A DNA stretch of 64,000 nt from Smittia aterrima (taxonomy: Eukaryota > Arthropoda > Insecta > Diptera > Chironomidae). The notes below the pieces were generated by a model that ran no database searches, was not told where the DNA came from, and saw nothing but the letters and a program-made list of their open reading frames with translations. Location of the stretch: NCBI GenBank assembly GCA_033063855.1, contig CP093830.1:7192854-7256853 (forward strand), given 5' to 3'. The first letter of the stretch is position 1. Every line of letters starts with the position of its first letter. The position numbers and the translations under genes were made by a program. Below are positions 1 through 9,795 of this stretch, in pieces.

Positions 1-465
1 TTCATCACAAGCAGAAGCAGTCTTCAGCGAATCGTTTGAAAAAAGAATGAAATGGCACTTTTAAATTGAATAGCTTTCATTAGTGGAAGCTTCGAGGTAG
101 AATGAGTGAACAAGCAACATAAATAATTTGCTGATTCATTATAAAGTGGCTTTGACTCACTCTCTCCTCGCTCATTCTCACCCTGTCAATTAATGACAAT
201 TTATCATAATTAATTTTAAATATTTCATAAACATTCTATTTATGTCCCTGGCCGTTCTTCGATCGGCTCATAAAGCCGCTGTTGTTGATGGTGATTGTGC
301 ACCAATGATTCAATGAAGAAAAATGGTCATGGCGTGGGTGGAAGTTCTGCGTTTCTCATGATTGATTACTGTGTCATGAAAATCGTTCACAATCAATATT
401 CGAGTTGAGCTAATTGGTAGCTGACGAATTGCTTCGACTAACACTAATTATTTTTCATGTTTCAG
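1..465. other. intron, left edge of window
   Basis: No coding sequence is seen here. It is best read as the end of an intron of the Ig/FN3 gene on the plus strand, because it stops at a pyrimidine-rich 3' splice site (TTTCAG ending at 465) that opens straight into an Ig domain. The missing first Ig domain and signal peptide of that gene must lie left of the window. Confidence 0.6.
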
Positions 466-3400
466 TTCCCGCTAGAATTCATCACATCAGCTCTGGTGGT
501 CATCTGCAAGTGAAGAAAGGCGGCTCTGTGAGAATTGAGTGTTCGGCTTCTGGGAATCCAAGTCCAAATGTCACTTGGACGAGGAAGAATAATATTTTGC
601 CAAACGGTAAGTTTATCATTGATATATTATATATTTATTATATTTATCTTATATATTATATTAGGCGAGGAGAAGCTTCACTCTCCAATATTGTCTGTCG
701 AAAACATGGATCGACACAAAGGAGGAGTTTACATCTGTACCGCGACAAACGGTGTTGGTAAAGCAGCATCGAGTCAAGTCATTCTTCACGTTCTCTGTGA
801 GTAAACTTTTTCATTTAAAATTGGTAATCTCTTCAACTTTTCAAGTTTCATGTCGAACAAATCTCGATTCACTTCATTGAAAAGTGTAATGATCGTATTA
901 CAACAATTTTCTACAACCAATTACGTCGTGAAAGTAAAAGAATTTCCTTCTCCTCTCTCGAGTGTCTTCTTCATTATCATTACTATCGTCGATAATCCCC
1001 AGTGAAACTTTCTCGTTTCTCTCGGTTATGCTGATGAAGTTTGATTCTCAACAAAACTTTATCATTTTCAAATTCAATCCTAAGCCTTCGCAAAAGACTC
1101 ATTATCATGTTTTCCAAAATAGAGTGAGTAGGCAAAGATTAAATCAACGAGAACTTGTTCAGCTTTAAGCGGCTATGAGACAATGAGAGCTTTGCTTTCA
1201 ATTGAGCGAGCATGCTTGTAGTTCATATAGAAGTTTGATTATTGTGTTAACGAACTCTTCGAGTGACGTTTGACTGAACAAGAAGCGAATACAAACATCA
1301 CTAACAAACGCCTCCATCTGTTTATTCAAAGATACATCAAAACATGTTCGGTTGTGAAAAGTCTGTAGGAAAATTTTGATAATGTTATTGCTAATGAGCA
1401 TAGGATGTTGTTCGAAAGGGTTGAGGTTATTTTCCAAAAAGCTTTTGCCTCGAATCCTAATACACGTAGCCATGAGAGCATGAAAACGTTATTGCTTATT
1501 AAAACATTAATAATTTAGTTCCAGGAAGGATGAACGGGGCTGGAGATTGAGTTGGATTTGTTGATTTCATTCGAAGGATGTTAAATAGAAAATCTCGAAA
1601 CTATGACGAAGCATTAACTCGTGAAGACGATAGAAGAGAGAGAGAAGAAGAGAAAAGTTATTTCAAGTTTCAACCTTAGTGTCAATTAGATTTAACGAAC
1701 CTTGTGCGAATCAGTTTTCCATTGCCAGACGTGGAGAGCAACGAATCCTAATTAATTCGCTAGGAAAGGTGCCTCGGGCCCGCAATGAAGAGGGAAGAAA
1801 AACATTTCCACAGTGCGAAAAGTTCTTTTTCCCTTCTCGCTGCTTGTTAATCGTAACTAAAGCTGTAACATAATTTACAGTTAAAATGTTTGTGTTACGC
1901 TCGGGACGATGTTTTCTTATGGGATTACAAACGAATAACATTCTACACACATTAAGACGAAGTGAGCGGAGAGAAAATGTTTAATTGAAGGATTTCGAGA
2001 TTTCACATGCGGCGGCGTTTGGGATAAGAACGAAATACCTTGATTTACTTTTGTTGATTCCTTACGTCGAACTTCCTGAAAGGTTTTGTGTAAACTTTTC
2101 ACTCTCTCGCGTATTGTTTTAATTGTACTTAACAAATAATTCATTGTGCGAACGGCAAAACGCCCGCGTCGACGACAAACACTTTCAATTAGCTCGAGGA
2201 ATGCGCGTTTAATTAGAGCTTCACACAAGAGTTCGTTGCTTGACAAAATGCTTCACGTTAACTAATTATGAATATTTAGTGACATGACGGAAACTTTTTC
2301 CTTTGCGCGCTCTATTTGCCTGAGTCGTTAGTCATTCGTATTGTCGTCGTTTGACTGCCGAGTAGAAAAGCAACTAAGCGATTTGTAAATAAAGTTCTTA
2401 ACGCTCTGACTGATCACATTAAGCGAATGCCTCCGGCAAATATGGAAATGTCAAATAAAGCTCTTTCGCTTAACCTTCGCAGTTGAAATAAAAAAGCTCA
2501 ACTCGATAGAGAGAAAGAGAGGAAAAAAAGCTTTTGTCGAGGACACCGAAATAGACCTTCCCGCCCACCACCTAAAGCCACAGTTTTGACAAATAATCGT
2601 TTCTGCTGACAACTTTCATTATCACCATCAACAGCTCAGAATTGTTTTCTCGTTCCACCGAATGTCTGACCAAAGAACCAGAGCACGTCTAATTTTTCAC
2701 TTTGGTCGAAAGACGGAGAATGAGCAAAGGTTATCAAAGCAGTTTGATAAGTGAGGCAGCCACAGAAAGATTTATGTTCGTTGGTGCCGCTTTGGTCAAT
2801 TCTGTTGGTCGACATTCTCTCGAAAGGAATAGCTTCGATATTAAATCTGAAATTCCCTAAAGCGATTTAATTTGCTTTCGGACCCGCGGAGCGAGTCGAG
2901 CATTTCAAAGATTCCTTTTCTCTTTCCGAGAAAAAAGAAAGAATAAAAAGAAAGCAGTTGAGTCAGGAAAAGTCAACATTATTGTGCGTGAAAGCATATT
3001 TCAACTTTTATAGCCAAAAGAGAAGGAAAGAAAGAGAGAGTTTTATTTATGAAGAACAGTCACGCAACGTTATTAAGTTATCCTCAACTTTATGATAAAT
3101 ATTTTTGGTCGTTTCTCATAAAAGAGTGCCCGCAAGGCCATTAAGAGGAAAAAGGGAAACTTACCTGAGTAATATGGTTGGACACATTTTCTCTATTCAA
3201 CTTTGCGACGCAGAAGGCAATCAATGACAGAAAATATTTTGAAGAATTTCTATTATCGATAATTGCTTTCAATAAATCCACAACAAGCACGAAGCCAAAA
3301 AAAAGTAGCGAAAAGTTTCATTAGGAGACATTTTTATATTGTGTCGGTTGGCGCGGTCTTAATGATGAATAATCAGAAAAGTTGAAGCTTTCACGACAAA

Positions 3401-6400
3401 CTTAACGAGCAAAAAAGTTCCGGTTGGCGCTTTTAAATTGTGTCGTTGCGTGATGGACTCGTAGCGTGTGGAGTTGGAGACGGAAAGGCTTTGAGTGGAG
3501 CTTTAACAGCTCTTTTAAGCTTTTGTCAACGAAAAAATGAAAGGAATGAGAGAAAGCTTTTATGCTGCTCGTAAAAAATTATGATTAAAAATCAGGGCAA
3601 ACATCTACAGCTCGCACAAACATCTCCCCGTTCGCTCGTTCGTTCTGGCTTGAAAAAGATTTAATTTAAAACGTTCTCCTTCTCTTTTTCAGATCCCCCA
3701 GAGATAACTGTTGAATCGCCGGTTGTTTATTCCGGAGAGGGACAGGAGGCGATGCTTGTATGCATTGTTCATGGAGAAGCTCAGCCAGAGGTAAGTTATC
3801 GCAAAGCGAGAGAGAAGAAAATTCATTAAGCGGGAACACTTTGTGACACATTAACTTGTTGCCTTTGAAAATTAAATTTCTCCCTCGAAGACGATGAAAT
3901 TGGATGGCATAAGAAAATGATTCTTATTTTTTTCGGTTGGTGTTTTAACCTTTTAATAAAGCAAAGTCTGTGGAACGTGATAGCATTTGGTGGGGAAGTA
4001 TTTTTATGCCTTCATCATCATCACCGCTTTCGCTTTACGTGCCTGCGGATCAGTCTTCGCTTACACTCTTCCGAGATTTCCAACGCACTCATAGAACGAA
4101 TTGAAAAGTTCTGAATTATGATGAAAAGCAGCTGTTGATCTCTTTTTGTAAAAGATAATCGATTGGATTTAGCCTTAAAGCGTCAACACGACTTTCAGTT
4201 TAACAAAAGTTGCATAATCCTTCAAGGCAATATCACAAATCTCTCGCATGTTAATCTGATTGAGAAGTCGTGTCTTCCTTTCAAATATTCTCCGCTTAAC
4301 TCGATACGACTCAATTTTTTATGTGAATAAGAGCAGCGAGTGCAAAAGTTTCACTCAGTGCTTCCTCACATTACACAATTGCCAATAGAACTCTCTCTTA
4401 GAAGAGCGCTCGCTAAACGAGAAACGAAGGGAAAAAATTATTAATCCTCTCAAGTAACAGGTGGTTTACCTTGTAATAAAATTGCTTGCGGGAGTTGGAG
4501 AAACGCTTTTCGGCGAAACAGAAGCAAGAAAAAAAACGAACTCATAACTTTTTCTTCCCTTCATCGTTTCTCCATCGCGAAGCAACATTTGCGTAGCACA
4601 AAGTGAAGCTAAAACTTTTATGACTTTCCTTCTCGTGCACAATAAGTCATTTGATATTCAGGGGGGAAGCAGATTGAGTGAGCTAGGGTAGCGATCGGTG
4701 TATTAAAAAACTTGTCATGACTTTAACTTTCATCATCGTCTGAGATATAAAACGTAAACGACATAAAAATCAATTCTCTCTCGCAGGTTATTTGGTTCAA
4801 GGAAACAATGCAGCTTGACACGACCGAACGTCACATTATGGAGAATCGTGGATCACGACACACGCTCATCATCCGAAAGGTTCATCCACAGGACTTTGGC
4901 AACTACAGTTGTAACGCTGAGAATCAACTGGGCAAGAGTAAAAAGTATTTGATGCTCTCGGGCAAACCAAATACAGCGATTTTCCGCTCGGCACCAGTCA
5001 GTCAGTATAAGGACAGGTAAGGTCAAGAGTTGACTTTAGAGTTCATTAATAATTACTCTCCCTCCTTCTCCCCAAAGATATAACATTTCATGGACAGTCG
5101 ACTCGCATTCGCCAATCGAGGAATATAAATTATTCTTTCGACGTTCGTCGGAGGAGCACGAGCTTGATAATAACATAGAACAGCAATCACAAGCGCTCCA
5201 ACATCAAACTCATAGCAGTCATAGCAATAGTCTATATCCGAACAACTATCGAAACAACTACGGCAATCTGCACTGGTCACGTAATGACTGGCGTGATGTT
5301 GTTTTACCTGCCATACCATTATCACATTTATACACACAGAGCATGAGTTACATGATACGAGGACTTGACCCCGATCAGCAGTATGAGGCGAAAGTTCAAG
5401 CGAAGTGAGTTTTTCGTGTTATTTAATTTTCAATTAAAGGGCTCACTATGCATCCTTGTAATCTCTATCATCATCATTTTACATCATTAAACTTGGATTT
5501 CCTGTGTACTCATTGTCTTCTCTTTCTTTCTCTTCACCAGGAACCGTTATGGATGGAGCAATATGTCGGATAGATTTACTTTCAGCACTTCATCAAGCGG
5601 TAAGAACTTTCAGCTCATTCAAAATTAGTTTTAATGTTCGTTTCTCTTTCGATGTTTTTGCTTGCTCACATATTTTTTTTTCCTTTAGTTTTCATGTCGT
5701 GCTCGAGCTTTTAAGCTTAACGAGAGCTTTTTGAACAAATAGAAATATAAAATGTCAGCATGACACTTTACGTAATGTCCAAAGTTGGATAATTTAGCGA
5801 TCTCTCCTTTGATTCTTCTCAAATCTTTTCGGATTTCACAAAACATATTTGATTCATCGCTTTCGCAATAAAATAAAATGTTTCTGATGAACGAGAAAGC
5901 TTTCAAATGGAATTGCACAACTTAAACTTAGAGAGACAAAGCATGAGATACGAAATTGCCCTGAAATGTTGAGCACTTTATATTCCGAAAACAACTTACT
6001 TGTTAAGGCGCTTGTTCACAAACTACGTTCAACTTTGCGTGGGAGTAGAATTCGAGTTATTAAAAGTTCACAGAGTCAAAGAGCTTAAAGAATGCGAACT
6101 GGGAAAGGGTTGAAAAATAATTTGTATTTTGTGAACATTCTTGAATCATTTCCTTTGCTTTTCCTTCCACGAATCATTTGAAATCTCAAAAGCTTTTGAA
6201 ATGAAAGCGATGTTTGTCTCATCACATTTTTCACTTAATGAAATTGTTTTGCTCTTCTGTTTCGAGAAATGCCGTAACTCTAACAATAATTTCTATGATT
6301 TCAATCGCAATTTTTCACATAAATATTTTCCTTTCATAAACTAACATAAATTTTGTTTCACTTTGTATACTTTTATTCGTTCACGAACCGCAGACCAAAC

Positions 6401-6748
6401 AGATCTAGGCTCATTTTTAAATCACGGTCTTACAGGTTAGTTTCTTTACTTGTCAACTCTTATTCTTCCTCGTTTTGGTTTCGCGTGCAGAAAAATTTGT
6501 TCTTACGTTGTGTGACGAAAATAGATTTCTTGGAATGAAAATAGATAAAAAGAAGAATTTCAAAGTAACTCGATGAAGATGAAGTGAAGATTGATAACAG
6601 CAGTCTCTCTCGATTTATCTCAATTTCAGATTCAGAAATGCGTGGACTCAGTGTGACTTACTACAGCAACTCAATGAAGCTTCAAACCACCAGTCTCGTC
6701 TCAATTGCATTGCTCCTGGCTTTCTGCTATCTCCGCCACCATCTATAA
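466..6748 (+). CDS. Ig/FN3 GPI-anchored adhesion protein, klingon/lachesin type (5' end outside window)
   Basis: Eight exons can be joined with every phase matching: 466-606, 665-796, 3693-3790, 4787-5016, 5078-5404, 5541-5599, 6394-6435 and 6630-6748 (TAA). They give about 382 residues. The first two exons are an I-set Ig domain (IECSASGNP...VTW to GGVYICTATN). After VLYPPEITVE comes another Ig domain (VCIVHGEAQPEVIWFK to FGNYSCNAEN). Then follows an FN3 domain (YNISWTVDSHSPIEEYKL to MIRGLDPDQQYEAKVQAKNRYGW). The C-terminus ends in a hydrophobic stretch (SLVSIALLLAFCYL) with only a few residues after it, as in a GPI-attachment signal. Family members such as Drosophila Klingon and CG34353 have three Ig domains plus FN3 and act in neuronal adhesion, so one Ig domain and the signal peptide should lie upstream. 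The FN3 domain carries an insert of about 40 residues rich in Q, H, S and N. Which paralogue this is cannot be told. Confidence 0.85.
797..3692 (+). other. 2.9 kb intron of the Ig/FN3 gene
   Basis: A GTGAGT donor at 797 and a TCTCTTTTTCAG acceptor ending at 3692 bound this intron. It splits the linker between the two Ig domains seen here. Open frames inside are short and low in complexity, and I see no coding exon or RNA gene. Confidence 0.75.
3791..4786 (+). other. 1.0 kb intron inside the last Ig domain
   Basis: It has a GTAAGT donor and a CTCTCTCGCAG acceptor and lies in phase 0 between ...GEAQPE and VIWFK. Nothing else is recognised inside it. Confidence 0.8.
5600..6629 (+). other. 3' introns of the Ig/FN3 gene around a 42-nt exon
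   Basis: Two introns, 5600-6393 and 6436-6629, flank the micro-exon 6394-6435. The acceptor of the micro-exon (CACGAACCGCAG) has a weak pyrimidine tract. No other coding feature is seen. Confidence 0.65.
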
Positions 6749-8230
6749 AATCCAATCGAACAGGTTTAGTTACATTAAGAACCATTTCTCACTCACACTC
6801 TCAGCATCTATTTTTTGATACGTCTACGTAGAAAGCCATTAAGTTATTTTACTTTAAAACAAACCGAATGGACATGACAAGCTATTTTATATTCGACGTG
6901 TAATGAAATGGATAGAGAAACAAAAAAAAGCTTAGGCTTAAGATAGAATCGTAATATATTTAGATTTTATAAAACCATGATTGAAGTTTATTTTAAAAAA
7001 TCATAAAAACTCCAAAAAAGAATCAAAGACTTGTAAACAAACCTTTTTCGTTTTGTGTGGAGGTTCATTCGAATGATGAAAAAAGCCTTCGTTCGATGTT
7101 AGTTGTGGGCGCCATGAAACTTTTCCATTAGTCGAATGTCTAAGTTTGCAGTTTCTTATGCTTTTCTCCTCGATTTAGATAAAGAAGAAGATGAATTATT
7201 AAACGTGAGCTTAAAGTATTGTCTTTGATGTTCATACGATAAGCGCAAAAGCCAAACATTTAAAATTGCACAGACAGTTTTTAGAGAAAAGAAAATTATT
7301 CATTCATTGTATAATTGTGCTTTGAAGGGGCCAAACCAGAAACCACGTAAAAGAATCCCGAAATATTTTTCATTTAAGCTTTTCTCTAATTTCTTCACAT
7401 TCTCCTCATCCACTTCTGTACAACTGCAAACCGAAAATGTGTGTAAAGTTCTTATGTCTTTAACTATAAATTGAACTGTTGCTCTAAATGAGGTTTCAGC
7501 AAGGTCTTTGTAACTATAGAAACACTTAAGTGTGGTTGTCGTTGTGTAAATTGAAAGGAGAACCTGATCGACATGAAATTATTTAATTGTCCGACTAGTG
7601 GGCATGACTAAAAAGGAATCAGTTAAACCTTTAGATTCAATCAAAGCTATCATCAAGTAAACCTAATCGGATAGTTTGGAGATGCCGGAACTAATTGTTT
7701 TTGTACAATGTGCAATGTAAATAGATTAAAGCATCAGAAAGTTATGTTATGAGATTAAACTATTTGCTTCATTAGGTTTTACAGTATTATTAACATTTAG
7801 AGTTAGGAAATTGTAATTAAAGAACGAAGAGAAAGCGTTTGCGAGCTTACGCGATTTTTAAACCCCCAATCGTCTGATTGACTTCGACGTTCCTCGTTTA
7901 AGCTTTCCAATCTGATTCGCTTTCAAAGAATTTCCAACTTAGAGAATTTATTTTTGCTAAATTAAAATTATTAAGTTATTGCCTCCAAAAAGTAAAAAAA
8001 AAGCTTCTAACAGAGTAAGAAAGAAATTGACTCTCGACCAGAGAAACATTGTAAATAAGAAAATGAAATTGCATAACAGAACATTTAAACTCATTCGTGT
8101 AAGCATAATTTTATGAATCGATGTGTAAAAAAAAAGATTAGAAACTTACGTAAAAAAACTCTTTAGACTTAAATTGATTAATTTTTATTTTGAAGAATGA
8201 AATTAAATAAAATATCTTGCAGAAAAAGGA
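6749..8230 (+). other. 3' UTR of the Ig/FN3 gene, with two Pumilio-type sites
   Basis: This AT-rich stretch follows the TAA and lacks good open frames. It holds TGTAAATA, the core Pumilio recognition element, at 7716-7723 and 8050-8057. An AATAAA at 8206-8211 is a plausible polyadenylation signal. The boundary is inferred from that signal only. Confidence 0.5.
8206..8211 (+). terminator. candidate poly(A) signal of the Ig/FN3 gene
   Basis: AATAAA lies about 1.46 kb after the stop codon and about 310 bases before the AATAAA signals of the convergent chitin-binding gene. It is the last good signal before that gene. Confidence 0.45.
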
Positions 8231-8522
8231 TGAAAACGTCTTTTAATTAATTCAATCTTCATCAATCTTCGAGAAGGCAGGAAACCCTTTTTTGTTTCAA
8301 TTTATACTTTCAGCTCTCAACCGACATGACACGAGAGATACTTCTGCACTGCACAACCATCACGTACTCTTCAACATTACGTGTTTTCCTTCGACACTAA
8401 TTTCGTTATTTCCTGGAATAAAAATCTAATCTAAATGCTGTTGTAGAAGTGAGCAAGTAAACATGACGAACAGAAGAGATTGAAGTTGCTGTCTTGTGAC
8501 GATATTAAATGAATTGGATATT

Positions 8523-8535
8523 TTTATTTTTTATT
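8523..8535 (-). terminator. poly(A) signals of the chitin-binding gene
   Basis: Two AATAAA hexamers on the minus strand (8523-8528 and 8530-8535) lie about 70-80 bases after the stop at 8603. Their closeness supports that stop as the true end of the gene. Confidence 0.6.
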
Positions 8536-8602
8536 TTTCGATTATTGTAACATCGTTCGAAGAATTTTTGAGGTCCGTTAAAAAATTTCCTTCATTCATT
8601 TC

Positions 8603-9739
8603 TTACCACTGTCTATTCCAGTTGTCATTTTGTGGAGGCTGCTGTGGTCTTTGTTGCGGTCTTTGCCATGGATCTGGTGTTGGTTGAGGTCTGATTGGCT
8701 GAGGTTGAGGTCTTTGCCATGGATCTTGTGGTTGTGGTCTTGGCTGAGGCTGAGGATTTGGTTGAGGTCTCTGCCATGGATTTTGGGGTTGCTGGGGAAT
8801 CTGTTGAGGCAACTGCTGGGGTTGTTGCCATGGGTTCTGAGGTTGCATGCATTGAGTGCAGATTGGCATACATGGCATGCAAGGCCACCAAATACCTAAG
8901 AAATTAGAAAATCATTAAAATTTCTTTCAGTTTTAAAGAAAGAATTGTTTTACATGGGGTGCATGGGCAGTTGCAACCATTTGGTGGTGAAGCAGTTGTG
9001 TCATCTGGACCTCCCACAGGAGGTGATTGTGTTGTTGGAGCAGGAGTCCACGGGGCTTCTGTTGTTGGAGCAGGAGTCCATGGAGCATTAGTGGTTGGAG
9101 GAGCTGGTGTAATCGGGCCACCTTCATCATCACACTGTCCTGGGCAATCTTCAATGCACTCGCTGGAAAATTTCACGAAACTTTAATAAAAGTTCAGAAT
9201 TTTAATCAATAACTTACCTAACAACTGGGAACTCTGGTTGAGATGGACATTCGCGTCTCCAATCTGCTGGATGAATGCAACGATTTTGTGAAGTGTGGAA
9301 GAGTGTTCCGCAAGCACATGGTCTTGGCATTGGCACGTGTCTCAAGAGTTCATCTTGAACGCATTGCCAATAGAAGTTTGGATCGACCGTTGGATGGAGA
9401 ACTGCTCTGTTTCCAGGAATCGTGCAATCGGGAGGTCCACAGTTTCCTTCCCAGACTTTAATTTACTTTTAAATCAAATGTTTTTTTAATAAACAAAAAA
9501 TGAATTTACCAACTGGGCCACAATTTGTTGGTGGGCAAGACAACGGATTGATTGCGTTACATCCGAGTCTGCATCTTGATCTTCCATTAGCTAAGAACTC
9601 AACGGTAATTTCTGATGTCGGGTTCGCTAGAGTAACTGCTGCGAGGCAGCTAAGGATGACTACGAAGCCTAGAAAAAACAACGATCACATGATTAAACTT
9701 CACTGAACTAGCGAATGAAATGCTTAACTGACTCTTCAT
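8603..9739 (-). CDS. secreted chitin-binding (peritrophin-like) protein with Thr/Pro and Pro/Gln/Trp repeats
   Basis: Five exons join in phase: 9739-9733, 9668-9510, 9455-9218, 9162-8954 and 8895-8603. They give 301 residues. Exon 1 supplies only ATGAAGA; joined to exon 2 it yields a clear signal peptide (MKSFVVILSCLAAVTLA). Residues 35-66 are cysteine-rich. Residues 61-125 resemble a CBM14/peritrophin-A domain (HPTVDPNFYWQC ... CACGTLFHTSQNRCIHPADW), but the usual second cysteine before the YY/FYW motif is replaced. Then come a mucin-like linker with APWTPAPTT repeats, a second cysteine cluster (CNCPCTPC, CMPCMPICTQCM) and a tail with four PWQ repeats. CBM14 proteins bind chitin in cuticle, gut lining or secretions; the tissue is not shown here. 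A strong GTAAGA just after the last Trp codon could in principle be a donor, but poly(A) signals follow closely. Confidence 0.85.
8618..8850 (-). repeat. Pro/Gln/Trp coding repeat, four copies
   Basis: Four copies of a motif read as (N/D)PWQ(R/Q)PQ sit 51-57 bases apart; the plus strand shows GCCATGG at about 8665, 8716, 8773 and 8827. The spacers vary in length but stay in frame and are rich in PQ, PR and PT. This is an imperfect minisatellite within the last exon of the chitin-binding gene. Confidence 0.85.
9031..9090 (-). repeat. 30-bp tandem duplication coding for APWTPAPTT
   Basis: The same 20 bases appear at 9031-9050 and 9061-9080, a period of 30 bases that encodes ten residues. A third, more diverged unit follows at about 9090. 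It forms the Thr/Pro-rich linker, a likely site for O-glycosylation by analogy with insect mucin-like peritrophins. Confidence 0.8.
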
Positions 9740-9787
9740 AGTTTTCCTTCAAATTCTTCACTGTCAATAAAATTGAATCTTCATTGG

Positions 9788-9795
9788 CTTTTATA
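9788..9795 (-). promoter_or_regulatory. TATA box of the chitin-binding gene
   Basis: TATAAAAG on the minus strand lies about 50 bases upstream of the ATG at 9739. That leaves room for a start site near 9765 and a short leader. A nearer ATG at 9783 lies between TATA box and expected start site and meets a stop after six codons, so it is not used as the start. Confidence 0.7.

Noticed and set aside
8625..9186. Additional long frames on both strands over the chitin-binding gene
   Set aside because: They arise because the coding repeats keep other frames open; they lack starts, signal peptides and splice consistency.
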